Shown one piece after another: positions 1 to 10,373 of a stretch of DNA of 64,000 nt. Each line of letters opens with the position of its first letter. Position 1 is the first letter of the stretch. Location: NCBI RefSeq assembly GCF_005889725.1, contig NZ_VCKX01000013.1:1-64000 (forward strand). Reading direction: 5' to 3'. Source of the stretch: Nonomuraea zeae. Its GTDB lineage: Bacteria > Actinomycetota > Actinomycetes > Streptosporangiales > Streptosporangiaceae. The notes under the pieces were generated by a model. It was not told the origin of the DNA. It ran no database searches and saw nothing but the letters and a program-made list of their open reading frames with translations. Both the position numbers and the translations under genes were made by a program.

Positions 1-2
1 GT

Positions 3-1166
3 ACAACGGATGCCGCCCGTCCCCCCAGAGCAGGCCGATCCACGCCGCCAGCACCCGCAGGCACCACCGCCGCCCCGGAATCGCCAGCGCCTGGCAAGCC
101 CGCTGCAACGCCTCCGACGGGCGAGCCACCAGCATCCGGTACACCCGCCAGGACGACACCTCCTGCGGGCGAGGAGCCTGCTAGCAAGACCAGCAGGGGC
201 GAGACGCCCGCCACGGAGGCTCCCGCAGACGGCACGTCCGCAACGGAGACCTCCGCTGGCGACGAGACTCCCAGGCAAGCCGGCCCCAGCGCGCCGCCGA
301 AGCCCTCGACGAGCGCAACGGAGCCGCCCCCGGGCGCGCCCGGCGAGAGCACGCAGGCGCAACCAAGCCCCGAGCCCAGAGGCGGGCGGCCGCGCCGCGC
401 GACCTCGAACGTACGCGGAATCCGTCCCCCCGGCGCGCTCCCCGCCCGTCCACAGTCCGACGTCCCGCCCTCCTCAACTCATGACGAGAAGGACACCGGC
501 TCCTCCACAGGCGGAAAGCCCGGCACCAGCCATGAGGCCGACTCCTCAGGAAGCGGAGAGCCGAGCCCCAGACCGGAGACCGGCAGCGACACCGGCTCGT
601 CCACAGGCACGGAGCCTGGAACCAGCCCTGAGACGGCCGGCGGAAGCGACACCGGCTCCTCAACAGAGGCCAGGACGGCCACCGGCTCCACGACCGAGGA
701 CGGACGAGACTCGGGCTCGTCGGCACCCGACGCCACGGGCTCCGGCTCGCCGTCCACACCCGAGACGGGCTCCGGCTCGCCCTCAAGGCCCGAGAGGGAC
801 ACCGGCTCACCATCAGCGCCCGAGACGGACGCCAGCTCGTCATCGGCGCCTGAGACAAACGCCGGGCCCACGGAGACAGAGACCGGACCTTCCACGGAGA
901 CAGGCACCAGACCCTCCACGGAGACGGGCACCGGACCCTCCACAGAGTCGGGGCAACCCGGGCCCGGGGGACCGGCTTCATCCACAGGCCAGCCGCCCGC
1001 ACAAAACTTGTCCACAGCCACGGGTGAACCGCAACCGGAGTCCGGGCCGGAGGAGCAGACTTCTTCCGCGAGCCCGCGCCGACGCAGGATGGCCGATCCA
1101 CGGTCCATCCGACCGCCGGGGCGGCTCGACCCTGACGAGACGAGGGAGTCCGAGGAGGAGTCGTGA
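3..1166 (+). CDS. C-terminal low-complexity tail of a truncated CDS, probably NuoI
   Basis: One frame is open from the window edge to a TGA at 1164-1166 and has no start inside the window. Its roughly 387 codons encode almost pure Pro/Thr/Ser/Gly/Glu sequence with recurring GSDTGSS, ETGSGSPS and PSTETGT units, which looks disordered. The last 30 residues turn basic (SPRRRRMADP) and then acidic. The stop overlaps the nuoJ GTG by two bases, so this is the gene just upstream in the nuo operon. That position is normally nuoI, the 2x[4Fe-4S] peripheral-arm subunit. No Fe-S motif is visible because the folded part lies outside the window, so NuoI is inferred from order only. A tail of this length is far beyond the family norm of about 160-220 residues in total. 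Confidence 0.55.
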   Translation, partial: TTDAARPPRAGRSTPPAPAGTTAAPESPAPGKPAATPPTGEPPASGTPARTTPPAGEEPASKTSRGETPATEAPADGTSATETSAGDETPRQAGPSAPPKPSTSATEPPPGAPGESTQAQPSPEPRGGRPRRATSNVRGIRPPGALPARPQSDVPPSSTHDEKDTGSSTGGKPGTSHEADSSGSGEPSPRPETGSDTGSSTGTEPGTSPETAGGSDTGSSTEARTATGSTTEDGRDSGSSAPDATGSGSPSTPETGSGSPSRPERDTGSPSAPETDASSSSAPETNAGPTETETGPSTETGTRPSTETGTGPSTESGQPGPGGPASSTGQPPAQNLSTATGEPQPESGPEEQTSSASPRRRRMADPRSIRPPGRLDPDETRESEEES

Positions 1167-1795
1167 CCGAAGCGGTGCCCTCCTACCTGTCACCCACCGG
1201 GCAAGAGGTCGTCTTCTTGCTGCTGGGCGCGGTAGCGGTCGGATCGGCGCTGCTCGTTGTCATGACCCGGCAATTGGTCCATGCCGCGCTCTGGCTCGTG
1301 GTGAGCTTCGGCGCGCTGGCCGGGGGCTATCTCGTGCTGACCGCCGAGTTCGTGGCCTGGGTGCAGGTCCTGATCTACGTCGGTGCGGTGGTGGTGCTGA
1401 TGCTGTTCGGCATCATGCTCACCCGCGCGCCCATCGGCCGCTCCGCCGACCTCGACAGCGGCAACCGGCTGGTCGCCGCGGTGGTGGCGGTGGCGACGGC
1501 GGCCGTCCTGGTCACGGTGGTGATCGACGGTTTCCGTACGGCCTACACCCCGCTCAAGCCGGGCGCGGGAGGCGCGGAAGCGCTGGGCGCGAGCGTGTTC
1601 GCCACCTGGGTGCTGCCCTTCGAGGCGCTGTCCGTGCTGCTGCTCGCCGCCTTGATCGGTGCCATCGTGCTGTCCCGTACGGACATTCCCGGCGGCCCAC
1701 CCCCAAGCGAGGACGCCAGCCCTCCGCCAGGCGACACCGCACCACCCGACCAGGCCCAGCCCAGCTCGCCACCCGACCAGACCGGGGGTAGGTAG
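1163..1795 (+). CDS. nuoJ: NADH-quinone oxidoreductase subunit J
   Basis: This is a membrane-arm subunit of respiratory complex I, which couples NADH oxidation and quinone reduction to proton pumping. The 210-residue product has about five hydrophobic helices, with the conserved stretch [16 protein letters not shown] near residues 69-84 in helix 3, the segment that carries the pi-bulge in known structures. After the last helix (about residue 170) comes a 35-residue Pro/Ser-rich tail ([17 protein letters not shown]). The GTG start overlaps the upstream stop. The TAG stop shares one base with the nuoK GTG, so translation is probably coupled. Confidence 0.95.
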   Translation: MTEAVPSYLSPTGQEVVFLLLGAVAVGSALLVVMTRQLVHAALWLVVSFGALAGGYLVLTAEFVAWVQVLIYVGAVVVLMLFGIMLTRAPIGRSADLDSGNRLVAAVVAVATAAVLVTVVIDGFRTAYTPLKPGAGGAEALGASVFATWVLPFEALSVLLLAALIGAIVLSRTDIPGGPPPSEDASPPPGDTAPPDQAQPSSPPDQTGGR

Positions 1796-2499
1796 TGCAC
1801 ATCGTCTACCCGGCGGTCGTCTCCGCGCTCCTCTTCTCCGTCGGCGTCTACGGCGTGCTCGCCCGGCGCAACACGATCCTCGTGCTGATGTCGGTCGAGT
1901 TGATGCTCAACGCCGTCAACCTCAACCTGGTGGCGTTCGACGTTTGGCTGGGCGACCGCCTGCACAGCGGCCAGGTGCTCACCCTCTTCGTCATCGTCAT
2001 CGCGGCCGCCGAAGTGGGGCTGGGCCTGGCGATCGTGCTGGCGCTCTACCGCAACCGCCGCACCGTCGACATCGACCATCTACGCGACCTCGCAGAGCCC
2101 GACGCACTCAGCGCGTCCGACGCACCCGGCGAACCGGCCGCACTCGGCGAGCCCGATGCACCCGTCAAGCTCGGCGACGATCAGGCGGCGGCCACGGCGG
2201 CGGCAGCGACACCCAGCAGCCATGAGCCTGGCGGCCTCTCGCCGATCCCGGCAGCATCACCAGGCCAAACCGCCCACAACCCTGCGGACACCGACGTTCA
2301 TCCACAGAACGCAAACCAAGCAGAGCAGCCGACCGAAGAGAGCCAGGCGAGCCAGGTAGAGCAAGCAGGCCAGGCCGAGCAGGCGGGCCAGGCCGAGCAA
2401 GCCGGGCAGGCGAACCAGGCAGGTCAGGCAGGCGGCAAGGCGGAGACCGACGGCGGTCGTGCGGGCGAGCAGCCCGTCAAACGAGGTGGTCCGCGATGA
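1795..2499 (+). CDS. nuoK: NADH-quinone oxidoreductase subunit K with long C-terminal extension
   Basis: Residues 1-100 are a complete NuoK with three helices and the two membrane glutamates used in proton transfer ([11 protein letters not shown] near 36 and [11 protein letters not shown] near 72). The family is usually about 100 residues, but this product has 234. The extra 135 residues are Ala/Gln/Glu-rich and end in tandem EQAGQ-type repeats (about residues 188-215), encoded by an imperfect 15-bp DNA repeat. The GTG start shares a base with the nuoJ stop, and the TGA overlaps the nuoL ATG (ATGA). Confidence 0.95.
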   Translation: MHIVYPAVVSALLFSVGVYGVLARRNTILVLMSVELMLNAVNLNLVAFDVWLGDRLHSGQVLTLFVIVIAAAEVGLGLAIVLALYRNRRTVDIDHLRDLAEPDALSASDAPGEPAALGEPDAPVKLGDDQAAATAAAATPSSHEPGGLSPIPAASPGQTAHNPADTDVHPQNANQAEQPTEESQASQVEQAGQAEQAGQAEQAGQANQAGQAGGKAETDGGRAGEQPVKRGGPR

Positions 2500-4475
2500 C
2501 GACGTTCCCACTGCTGGCCGTACTCCTCCTAGCCCTCGCAGCCTTCGCGGGCCTCCTGCTCCCACGCTGGCCCCACCGACGCCCACCCCACAACAACAAC
2601 AAAACCACCACCACCCCACAAACCAGCACAACACGACAAACAGGAGCATCCGGGCAGGCCGTAGCGGAGGCCGCAGCCGGCAAACGCGCCAACACCCGTG
2701 CCGCCTGGCTGGCGATCATCCCCACAGCCGCCGCGGCGATCCTCGCCACCTGGCTCGCCTGGGACCCCGGCTTCGCCTATCTCAACGGCGCCACCACGTC
2801 CCGCCCCACCGGCCAGACCTACGGCACGATCGTCACCGGCGGCATCCCGATCTCGCTCACCCTCCAGGCCGACAACCTGTCGAGCATCCTCGGCGTCCTG
2901 GTGACCGCGGTGGCCCTGGCCGTGCAGGTCTACTCGGTCGGCTACCTCAAGGACGACCCGCGCTACCCCTCCTACAGCGCGTTCATCAGCCTGTTCACCA
3001 GCGCCATGCTCCTGGTCGTCTACGCGGGCGACCTCCTGGTCCTCTACGTGGGCTGGGAGATCATGGGCCTCTGCTCCTACCTCCTCATCGGCCACTGGTG
3101 GGAAGACCGCGACAACTCGCGCGCGGCGATCAAGGCGTTCCTCGTCACCCGCCTGGGCGATGTCGGCTTCCTCTTCGGCATCTTCGTGCTCGGCACGGCG
3201 GCGGGCAGCTTCCGCATCGCCGACGTGGTGAGCAAGGTGCCCGAGATGTCCGCGGCCACCCTGGTGACCGCCACGATGCTGCTGCTGGCCGGGGTGGCGG
3301 GCAAGAGCGCGCAGGTCCCGCTGCACACCTGGCTCCCCGACGCCATGGCGGGCCCGACGCCGATCAGCGCGCTGATCCACGCCGCCACCATGGTCGCCGC
3401 CGGCATCTTCATCGTGGCCAGGCTCTTCCCGGTGTTCCTCGCCGCCCGGCCCACCCTCGACGTGCTCGCGGTCCTGGCCGGGCTCGGCATGCTGGGCGCC
3501 GCGCTGGCCGCGCTCGCCCAGGACGACCTGAAACGCGTGCTCGCCTACTCCACGGTCAGCCAGCTCGCCTACATGGCGGGTGGCCTGGCCGCGGGCTCCG
3601 ACACGGCGGCCATCTTCCACCTGCTGACCCACGGCGCGTTCAAGGCCCTGCTGTTCCTCTGCGCGGGCGCGGTCATCCACCACGTCGGCTCCAACCTGAT
3701 GACCCAGATGGGCGGGCTGCGCCGGGAGCTGCCGGTGACGTTCGTGACGATGACGATCGGGTTCGCCGCCCTGATGGGCATCCCGCCGGCCAGCGGCTTC
3801 TTCAGCAAGGACGGCGTCCTGCTGGCCATGGACGACGCGCTGACCAGCGGCGGGCTCACGGACGCCGCCGCCCTCCTCCTGTACGGCTGCGCCCTCGCGA
3901 CCGTCGCCGTCACCGGCGCGTACGCGGCCAGAGCCTGGCTGCGCACCTTCTTCGGCGAGGCCAGGACCGTCGCGCTGCCCGAGCCGGAGCCCGGCACCGC
4001 CCACATCGTGGACGTCACCGAGGCCCCCCGGACCATGCTCGTCCCCGTCATCCTCCTCGCGGTCCCGGCCCTGCTGCTGGGCTTCGCCGGCGAGCTGCAC
4101 CTGGACCTCGGCGTGGCGGCCATCAGCATCGTGCTCGCCGTGCTCGGCGCCGGGGTGGTCTACGCGTTCTGGCGCAGCGATCCTCTCGCCGACCCGGCCC
4201 GCCTGCTGGGCCCGCTGCGCGGGCCGTGCGAGCGCGCGTTCTCCGTGGACGCTCTCTACGCCGCGCTGTTCGTCCGGCCGGTGCTGGCGCTGGCCAGGCT
4301 CGTCGTCAGGACGGATGACGTGGTCGTGGACGGGGCGGTGCGCGGCTCGGGCCGGTCGGCGCGCGGATTGTCCGGAGTGCTGCGACTGGCCCAGAACGGC
4401 AACGTCCAGCTCTACGTGAGCGGCCTCCTCGCTGGTGTCCTGTTGATCGCGGTCGGGGCGGTGGTCTTCACATGA
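2496..4475 (+). CDS. nuoL: NADH-quinone oxidoreductase subunit L
   Basis: This is an antiporter-like proton-pumping subunit at the distal end of the complex I membrane arm. The 659-residue product contains the channel Glu in [12 protein letters not shown], the Lys in [16 protein letters not shown], and the C-terminal hydrophobic helix expected of NuoL. After the first helix (about residue 25) it carries a polar insertion of about 40 residues ([14 protein letters not shown]), rich in Asn/Thr, where homologues have a short loop. The underlying DNA is unusually A/C-rich. It overlaps nuoK and nuoM by ATGA. Confidence 0.95.
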   Translation: MTTFPLLAVLLLALAAFAGLLLPRWPHRRPPHNNNKTTTTPQTSTTRQTGASGQAVAEAAAGKRANTRAAWLAIIPTAAAAILATWLAWDPGFAYLNGATTSRPTGQTYGTIVTGGIPISLTLQADNLSSILGVLVTAVALAVQVYSVGYLKDDPRYPSYSAFISLFTSAMLLVVYAGDLLVLYVGWEIMGLCSYLLIGHWWEDRDNSRAAIKAFLVTRLGDVGFLFGIFVLGTAAGSFRIADVVSKVPEMSAATLVTATMLLLAGVAGKSAQVPLHTWLPDAMAGPTPISALIHAATMVAAGIFIVARLFPVFLAARPTLDVLAVLAGLGMLGAALAALAQDDLKRVLAYSTVSQLAYMAGGLAAGSDTAAIFHLLTHGAFKALLFLCAGAVIHHVGSNLMTQMGGLRRELPVTFVTMTIGFAALMGIPPASGFFSKDGVLLAMDDALTSGGLTDAAALLLYGCALATVAVTGAYAARAWLRTFFGEARTVALPEPEPGTAHIVDVTEAPRTMLVPVILLAVPALLLGFAGELHLDLGVAAISIVLAVLGAGVVYAFWRSDPLADPARLLGPLRGPCERAFSVDALYAALFVRPVLALARLVVRTDDVVVDGAVRGSGRSARGLSGVLRLAQNGNVQLYVSGLLAGVLLIAVGAVVFT

Positions 4476-6226
4476 TGGGCTGGCTTCCCGTCGCAATGCT
4501 GGCCGTGCCGCTGGCCGGGGCCCTCCTGCTGCTCGTCTTCCCGCACGCGCTGCGCCCGGTGCTGCGTACGTACGGGATGGTCCTTTCCGGCCTCACGCTG
4601 GCGCTGGCCGTGCTGATGGTGGCGGCGTTCGACTACGGCGGGGCGGCGCGGTCGCAGTTCGAGGTGGACGTGCCGTGGATCCCGGGGCTGGGGCTCCGGT
4701 TCCATCTCGGAGTCGACGGGATCTCGCTGCCGCTGGTCGCGCTGACGGCGCTGCTGACGTTCCTCTGCTTCGTCTACCTGAGCTGGGGTGGCGGCGGCGG
4801 CCCCGGGCAGCTGCTGCGCGCCAGGCCGCGGGCGCTCGTGTTCACGCTGCTGGTGCTCGAAGTCGGCATGATCGGTACGTTCCTCGCGCTCGACCTGCTG
4901 CTCTTCTTCGTGTTCTTCGAGATCGTGCTCATCCCGATGTACTTCCTGATCGGCATCTGGGGCGGCGAGGGGCGGCGGGCGGCGTCCGTCAAGTTCATCC
5001 TCTACACGCTGCTCGGCTCGGTCGTGATGCTCCTCGGCCTGCTGCTCGTGTGGGCGCAGGCCGGGACGCTCGACATCGAGGCGCTGAGCGCGTCCCACGG
5101 CGCCGGAATGTCGAGATCGGTGCAGATCCTGGCGTTCGTGGCGATCGGCATCGGGCTGGCGGTCAAGACGCCCATGTGGCCGCTGCACACGTGGCTGCCC
5201 GACGCCCACACCGAGGCTCCGACGGTGGGCTCCGTGCTGCTCGCCGGCGTGCTGCTGAAGATGGGCACGTACGGCTTCGCGCGGATCGCCATCCCGGCCC
5301 TCCCCGAGGGCGCGGCGGCGGTGGCGCCGTGGCTGGGCGCGTTCGCCGTGGTCGGCATCGTCTACGGCGCCCTGGCCTGTCTCGCACAGCGCGACCTCAA
5401 ACGCATGATCGCCTATTCGTCGGTCGGTCACATGGGCTTCGTCCTGCTGGGATTCGCCACGCTGACCCCCGTCGGCATCAACGGCGCCCTCTTCGCGAAC
5501 GTCGCCCACGGCCTCATCACCGGCCTGCTGTTCTTCCTGGCCGGCGCGATCAAGGAGCGCTACCACACCGCCGACATGCCCTCGCTGGGCGGCGGCCTGC
5601 TCGCGACGATGCCACGGCTGGGCTCGGTGCTGACGTTCGCCGCCATCGCCTCGCTGGGGCTGCCGGGGCTGGCCGGGTTCTGGGGCGAGATGCTGGCGTT
5701 GCTCGGGGCGTTCCAGCCGGCGAACGGGCTGCCGCGCGGCCTCTTCCTCACCTACATGGTGATCGGCGGCCTGGGCGCGGTCCTCACCGCCGCCTACTTC
5801 GTGGTCATGCTGTCCCGCGTCACTCACGGCCGCCCGGAGGCCCGCGCCGCGCGCGTACACGCTCCGGACGAACGCCCCGTCGTGCCGCTCGGCGCACCCG
5901 AGACGCGCTCGGCGACGGCCACCCTGGATCCGGTGGGCTCGAACCCGGAGCCCTACGACAGCCGCTCAGGATCCCTGGAGCCGTACGACAGCTCCTCGGG
6001 ATATCCGGAGCCGTACGACAGCCCTTCCACGCCTGCAGGGACTCCAGGGCCTCCAGGGACTCCAGGCGACGGCCCTGAGACGCCGGCACCGGACGACATC
6101 AGAGGCTACGAGCTGCTGGCCTGGACACCGCTGGTGGTCCTGACCCTGCTCTTCGGCCTCTGGCCCGGCCTGCTCCTGTCGCTCACCACGCCGCCCGTAC
6201 AGACGCTGCTGGGAGCCGTCTCATGA
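4472..6226 (+). CDS. nuoM: NADH-quinone oxidoreductase subunit M
   Basis: This is the second antiporter-like proton-pumping subunit. The 584-residue product (family about 490-530) has the channel Glu in FFEIVLIPMYFLIG and the Lys in [16 protein letters not shown]. Between the last two helices, about residues 450-545, it carries a cytoplasmic-type polar insertion containing three EPYDS repeats and a PGTPGPPGTPGD collagen-like run. The last helix follows and ends at the stop. ATGA overlaps link it to nuoL and nuoN. Confidence 0.95.
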   Translation: MMGWLPVAMLAVPLAGALLLLVFPHALRPVLRTYGMVLSGLTLALAVLMVAAFDYGGAARSQFEVDVPWIPGLGLRFHLGVDGISLPLVALTALLTFLCFVYLSWGGGGGPGQLLRARPRALVFTLLVLEVGMIGTFLALDLLLFFVFFEIVLIPMYFLIGIWGGEGRRAASVKFILYTLLGSVVMLLGLLLVWAQAGTLDIEALSASHGAGMSRSVQILAFVAIGIGLAVKTPMWPLHTWLPDAHTEAPTVGSVLLAGVLLKMGTYGFARIAIPALPEGAAAVAPWLGAFAVVGIVYGALACLAQRDLKRMIAYSSVGHMGFVLLGFATLTPVGINGALFANVAHGLITGLLFFLAGAIKERYHTADMPSLGGGLLATMPRLGSVLTFAAIASLGLPGLAGFWGEMLALLGAFQPANGLPRGLFLTYMVIGGLGAVLTAAYFVVMLSRVTHGRPEARAARVHAPDERPVVPLGAPETRSATATLDPVGSNPEPYDSRSGSLEPYDSSSGYPEPYDSPSTPAGTPGPPGTPGDGPETPAPDDIRGYELLAWTPLVVLTLLFGLWPGLLLSLTTPPVQTLLGAVS

Positions 6227-7824
6227 TCCAGCAGATCGACTATTTCGTGATCGCGCCACCTCTGGCGCTCGCGCTGGTGGCCGGGCTGGTGCTGCTGCTC
6301 GACGCGTTCCTCCCCGCCCGCCCGCGGACCAGGGCCACTCTTGGGCTCGTCACGCTGGCCGGCGTCCTGGTCTCCCTGGGCCTCGTCGTCGCCCAGGCCG
6401 CCGGGGGCGGCACGCCCCGATCGACCTTCTGCGTCCCGCCCAACCTCGCGGGCCCGGGCCGGCAGGCGGAGCTGTGCTCGTTCGTGGTGGACAGGTTCAG
6501 CCTGGTGTTCGCGGGCCTGGTGCTCGTGGCCGCCGTGGTGGTCGTCCTGCTGTCGATGACGCAGCTCGACGGCGGCGGCATTCCGGTGGGCGAGTGGTAT
6601 TTCCTCCTGCTCTGCACCCTCGTCGGCGCGGTCACCCTGCCTGCCTCCCGAGACCTCATCATGCTCGTGGTCGCGCTGGAGCTGGTCTCGCTGCCGGTCT
6701 TCGCCCTCACCGCGCTGAAGCGCTACGACGGGCGCGGGTCCGAGGCGGCGGTGAAGCTGTTCGTGGTGTCGGTCGTGTCGACGGCCGTCATGCTGTTCGG
6801 CGTCTCCCTCCTGTACGGCATCGCGGGCACCGTCTACCTGTCCCGCCTGGCGGCCGTCTTCAGCGGCCGGATCCCGGCGCCAGGCGTGCTCGCGGGCCAG
6901 CTGCCGGTGACGGGTCAGGAGCTGCCCACCGTCGTCACGGTGGGGGTCGTCCTCGTGGTGGCGGGGTTCGCCTTCAAGATCGCCGCCGTGCCGTTCCACT
7001 CCTGGGCGGCCGACGTCTACCAGGGCGCGCCCGTCCCCGTGGCCGCGCTGCTGTCGGTGATCTCCAAGGCGGCCGGATTCGCCGGGCTGATCCTCGTACT
7101 GGTCGCCGCCCTGTCCGGGCAGGCCGCCACCTGGGCGCCGATCGTCGGCGTCATCGCCGCGCTGACCATGACCGCGGGCAACCTGCTGGCCATGCGGCAA
7201 CGCTCCGCCGTACGCCTGCTGGCCTGGTCCTCCGTGGCGCAGTCCGGCTACATCCTGGCCCCGCTGGCGATCGCCGCGACCGGCTCAGCGCCCCCCACGG
7301 GGGACACCGCGGCCGCCACCTCCGCGCTCCTTTCCGAGAGCACCGCGGTCGGCACCTCCACGGCCTACCTGGTGATCTACGCCGCGATGAACCTCGGCGC
7401 CTTCGCCGTCGTCATGCTCGTCTCCAGGACCGCCGCCCGCAACGAGCTCGACGACTACCGGGGCCTGGCGTTCCGGAGCCCGCTGGCGGGCATCGCGCTG
7501 GCATTCTGCCTGGTCTGCCTGGCCGGGCTTCCTCCGGGCCTGGCCGGCCTCTTCGCCAAGGTCTTCGTCTTCCGCGAGCTCGTCGGAGGCGCGTCGGGGT
7601 GGCTGGCGCTGATCATGGCCGTCAACACCGTGATCGGCCTCTACTACTACGCCGCCTGGACAGCCCGCCTCTTCACCCCGTCCCCGTCCCCGGCACCGGC
7701 AAAGCGCGTTGCCCCGATGCGCGCCACGTGGCTGGCCATCGGTCTCGCCGTGGCGGTGGCCGTGCTGTTCTCGATCGCTCCCCAGCTCGTCCTGAACGCG
7801 ACCTCCCTGTCCGCCTTCGGCTGA
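6223..7824 (+). CDS. nuoN: NADH-quinone oxidoreductase subunit N
   Basis: This is the third antiporter-like subunit of complex I and the last gene of the operon here. The 533-residue polytopic protein has the conserved Glu in VALELVSLPVFALTA and the Lys in AFKIAAVPFHSWAADVY. It has short polar loops (APPTGDTAAATSALLSEST near 355, SPSPAPAKR near 490) but nothing like the tails of the other subunits. It overlaps nuoM by ATGA. No clear hairpin terminator is visible in the 207 bp before htpX. Confidence 0.95.
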   Translation: MIQQIDYFVIAPPLALALVAGLVLLLDAFLPARPRTRATLGLVTLAGVLVSLGLVVAQAAGGGTPRSTFCVPPNLAGPGRQAELCSFVVDRFSLVFAGLVLVAAVVVVLLSMTQLDGGGIPVGEWYFLLLCTLVGAVTLPASRDLIMLVVALELVSLPVFALTALKRYDGRGSEAAVKLFVVSVVSTAVMLFGVSLLYGIAGTVYLSRLAAVFSGRIPAPGVLAGQLPVTGQELPTVVTVGVVLVVAGFAFKIAAVPFHSWAADVYQGAPVPVAALLSVISKAAGFAGLILVLVAALSGQAATWAPIVGVIAALTMTAGNLLAMRQRSAVRLLAWSSVAQSGYILAPLAIAATGSAPPTGDTAAATSALLSESTAVGTSTAYLVIYAAMNLGAFAVVMLVSRTAARNELDDYRGLAFRSPLAGIALAFCLVCLAGLPPGLAGLFAKVFVFRELVGGASGWLALIMAVNTVIGLYYYAAWTARLFTPSPSPAPAKRVAPMRATWLAIGLAVAVAVLFSIAPQLVLNATSLSAFG

Positions 7825-8031
7825 CACGCTGCGCCGAGCGCCCGCACGGCGGCCTGGAAGCCGTACGAACGGCCCCCGGGCGCGTACCGGCAGGCCCCCA
7901 CTCCATGCCCCTACGATGCGTCCTGGAGCGTGCGAAAAGTCGCACTCCGCCCTCAGCTGAGCACGGCGGGGAACGAAGGACCGGGTCATCATCGTTGGAC
8001 CAGGTGAACCCAGACCCCGAAGGGGGGAACC

Positions 8032-8883
8032 TTGCACCACAACGGTCTGCGCACCGCCGTACTGCTCGGCGGCCTGTCGGCGCTGATAATCGCGGTGGGC
8101 GCGTGGTTGGGCGGCGGCACCGGTGCACGGATCGCGCTCCTGCTCGCCCTGGCGAGCAACGGTGTCGCCTACTTCTTCTCCGACCGCATCGCTCTGTCGG
8201 CCATGCGGGCCAGGCCGGTCAGCGAGGTCGAGCAGCCCACGCTCTACCGGATCGTGCGAGAGCTCTCCACCGAGGCACGCCAGCCGATGCCCCGGCTGTA
8301 CATCTCGCCGACGGTGCAGCCGAACGCGTTCGCGACCGGCCGGAGCCCCCGCCAGGCCGCGGTGTGCGTGACGTACGGCCTGACCAAGCTGCTCGACGAG
8401 GCCGAGCTGCGCGGAGTGATCGGACACGAGCTGTCCCACGTCTACAACCGCGACATCCTGGTCTCCTCGGTGGCCGGCGCGCTGGCCACGATGATCACCT
8501 GGCTGAGCTATGTCGCCGTCTTCTTCGGCGGCTCCGACGACGACGAGGGCCCGGGCTTCCTGGGGGCGCTGCTGATGATGGTGCTCGGTCCGGTGGCGGC
8601 GGGCATGGTGCAGATGGCGATCTCCCGTACGAGGGAGTTCCAGGCCGACGAATCGGGCGCCAGGCTCACCGGCGACCCGCTCGCGCTCGCCTCGGCCCTG
8701 CGCAAGATCGAGATGGGTGCCCGGCGCCTTCCGCTCCCGGAGAACAGCCGCCTGACCTCGGCCTCCCACATGATGATCGCGAACCCGTTCAGCGGCTCCG
8801 GCTTCGGCCGCCTCTTCTCGACCCACCCGCCCACCTCCGAGCGGGTCGCCCGCCTCGAGCGCATGGCCGGCTACCGCCGCTGA
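8032..8883 (+). CDS. htpX: Zinc metalloprotease HtpX (M48 family)
   Basis: This is a membrane-bound zinc endopeptidase thought to degrade damaged membrane proteins. The 283-residue product has two N-terminal helices (about 5-50), the catalytic HExxH in IGHELSHVYNRD (about 129-140), a further hydrophobic hairpin at about 145-205, and the third zinc ligand Glu in TREFQADESGARL. The start is TTG, chosen because AGGGGGGAA lies just upstream and the N-terminus then matches the family. It follows nuoN in the same direction but is separated by 207 bp, so it is probably its own unit. Confidence 0.93.
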   Translation: MHHNGLRTAVLLGGLSALIIAVGAWLGGGTGARIALLLALASNGVAYFFSDRIALSAMRARPVSEVEQPTLYRIVRELSTEARQPMPRLYISPTVQPNAFATGRSPRQAAVCVTYGLTKLLDEAELRGVIGHELSHVYNRDILVSSVAGALATMITWLSYVAVFFGGSDDDEGPGFLGALLMMVLGPVAAGMVQMAISRTREFQADESGARLTGDPLALASALRKIEMGARRLPLPENSRLTSASHMMIANPFSGSGFGRLFSTHPPTSERVARLERMAGYRR

Positions 8884-8888
8884 CCCCG

Positions 8889-10373
8889 ATGCGCCGATTA
8901 TCCGAGGCAGAGCGCAAGCTGTGGGACGCCTTCGCCACGGGTGAGACGGTCGAGCTGGGCCCCTTCGAGATCGGCGCCAGCCGTGCGGCAGGGGCGAACG
9001 CGCCCGCGGACGGCGACGCCTGGGGCCCCGATCGCTCGATCAGGGCCGAGGTGATCGCGGCGCTGCTGCTCGGTGCCCGTGACACCGGCACGGGCTCGGT
9101 CCCGGCGGTACGCCTGCGCGGCGCGCGGATCACCGGCCAGCTGGCCATCGTCGGGGGCACGATTCCGCACGAGCTCATCCTCAGCGGCTGCCATCTGGAC
9201 GAACCCATCCGTCTCACCGGCTGCACCACCCGTACGATCCGCCTGACCGACTGCCGGTTCCCGGGCCTGAGCGGGGGCGGCATGCGGGTCGCCGGGCACC
9301 TCAGCCTGTCGGGATCGGACATCACCGGCACCGTCCGGTTGAACCGGGCCCAGTTCGAAAGCGGCCTGTGGCTCGGCGGCACGAAGGTGAGCGCCGACGC
9401 CGGCGAGGACTGGGCGCTGTACGCGAACACCATGGTCGTGGACTCCGGCACGTACATGCGCAACGCGGACTTCACGGGAGGAGTGAGCCTGGTCGGCTCC
9501 CGCTTGAACGGCGGGTTCTTCCTGGAGGGCGCGAAGCTCCGCAATCCCGGCAAAGAGGCCCTCGCCGCCGACAACCTGGCCGTCGAGGACAGCATGCGCT
9601 GCACCGACGACTTCCTGGCGCTGGGCTGCGTACGGCTGCGGGGCGCGCGGGTCAACGGCACGCTGTCCGTCGGCGGGATCGTCCGCAGCCCGGACACCCG
9701 GTATGCCCTCTATCTCAGCCACATGCAGATCCGCGAGCTCCACCTCATGCCCGACGAGCCCGTCGACGGCGTGGTCACCCTCGCCCACAGCACTCTCGGC
9801 ACGTTGTACGACCATCCAGCCACCTGGCCCGCCAAACTGCGGCTGAGCGGTCTCAGGTACGACCGCCTGCGTGGGGCCGGTGACGCCGAGCGGATCGGCT
9901 GGGTGACGCGCGATCCGGAGGGCTTCAGGCCGCAGCCGTACGAGCAGCTGGCCGCCTGGTACCTCGGCGACGGCAACGACGCGCTCGCCCGCCGCACCCA
10001 GCTCGCGAAACTCCGGGCCAGGCGGCAGACCCAGGGCCTGGGCGGCCGGGTGTGGGGGCGGCTGCTCGACGGCGCGGTCGGCTACGGCTATCGCCCGTGG
10101 CTGGCCGGGCTGTGGTTCGCGCTGCTGCTGATGGTCGGGACGGTCGTCTTCGGCGTGAGCCCGCCCAGAGCCCTCAAACCGGCCGAGAGCCCCGATTTCA
10201 ACTCCTTCGCCTACGCTTTCGACCTGTTGCTGCCGATCCCGGCATTCGGGCAACGAGAGCTGTTCGATCCGGCGGGGTGGACGCAGTGGCTCGCGTACGG
10301 GCTGATCATCTGCGGCTGGATCCTGGCGACGGCCCTGATCGCGGGTGCTACTCGAATTCTCCGCCCGCAATGA
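8889..10373 (+). CDS. Putative membrane protein with beta-helix-like N-terminal domain
   Basis: The 494-residue product begins 5 bp after htpX and so is probably co-transcribed with it. Residues about 70-330 form repeated short strands (VRLRGARITGQL, IRLTDCRF, VRLNRAQF), the spacing of a pentapeptide- or bactofilin-like right-handed beta-helix. A basic segment precedes two C-terminal transmembrane helices (about 400-420 and 465-490). Similar actinomycete proteins are often labelled membrane-associated oxidoreductase, but I see no nucleotide-binding motif and would not assign an enzyme activity. The 3' end overlaps the convergent Nudix gene by 26 bp. Confidence 0.75.
   Translation: MRRLSEAERKLWDAFATGETVELGPFEIGASRAAGANAPADGDAWGPDRSIRAEVIAALLLGARDTGTGSVPAVRLRGARITGQLAIVGGTIPHELILSGCHLDEPIRLTGCTTRTIRLTDCRFPGLSGGGMRVAGHLSLSGSDITGTVRLNRAQFESGLWLGGTKVSADAGEDWALYANTMVVDSGTYMRNADFTGGVSLVGSRLNGGFFLEGAKLRNPGKEALAADNLAVEDSMRCTDDFLALGCVRLRGARVNGTLSVGGIVRSPDTRYALYLSHMQIRELHLMPDEPVDGVVTLAHSTLGTLYDHPATWPAKLRLSGLRYDRLRGAGDAERIGWVTRDPEGFRPQPYEQLAAWYLGDGNDALARRTQLAKLRARRQTQGLGGRVWGRLLDGAVGYGYRPWLAGLWFALLLMVGTVVFGVSPPRALKPAESPDFNSFAYAFDLLLPIPAFGQRELFDPAGWTQWLAYGLIICGWILATALIAGATRILRPQ

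Noticed and set aside
10-1791. A 593-codon frame rich in Arg/Pro across the nuoI tail and nuoJ
   Set aside because: It overlaps nuoJ in another frame and has shadow composition. The frame ending at 1166 is the one coupled to nuoJ.
2352-2435. The nuoK EQAGQ repeats as a mobile or CRISPR-type repeat
   Set aside because: They are in-frame coding repeats with synonymous variation, consistent with a low-complexity protein tail.
2529-4496. A 655-codon minus frame opposite nuoL
   Set aside because: It is an antisense shadow of a high-GC gene; its composition is His/Arg/Gln-rich with no domain.
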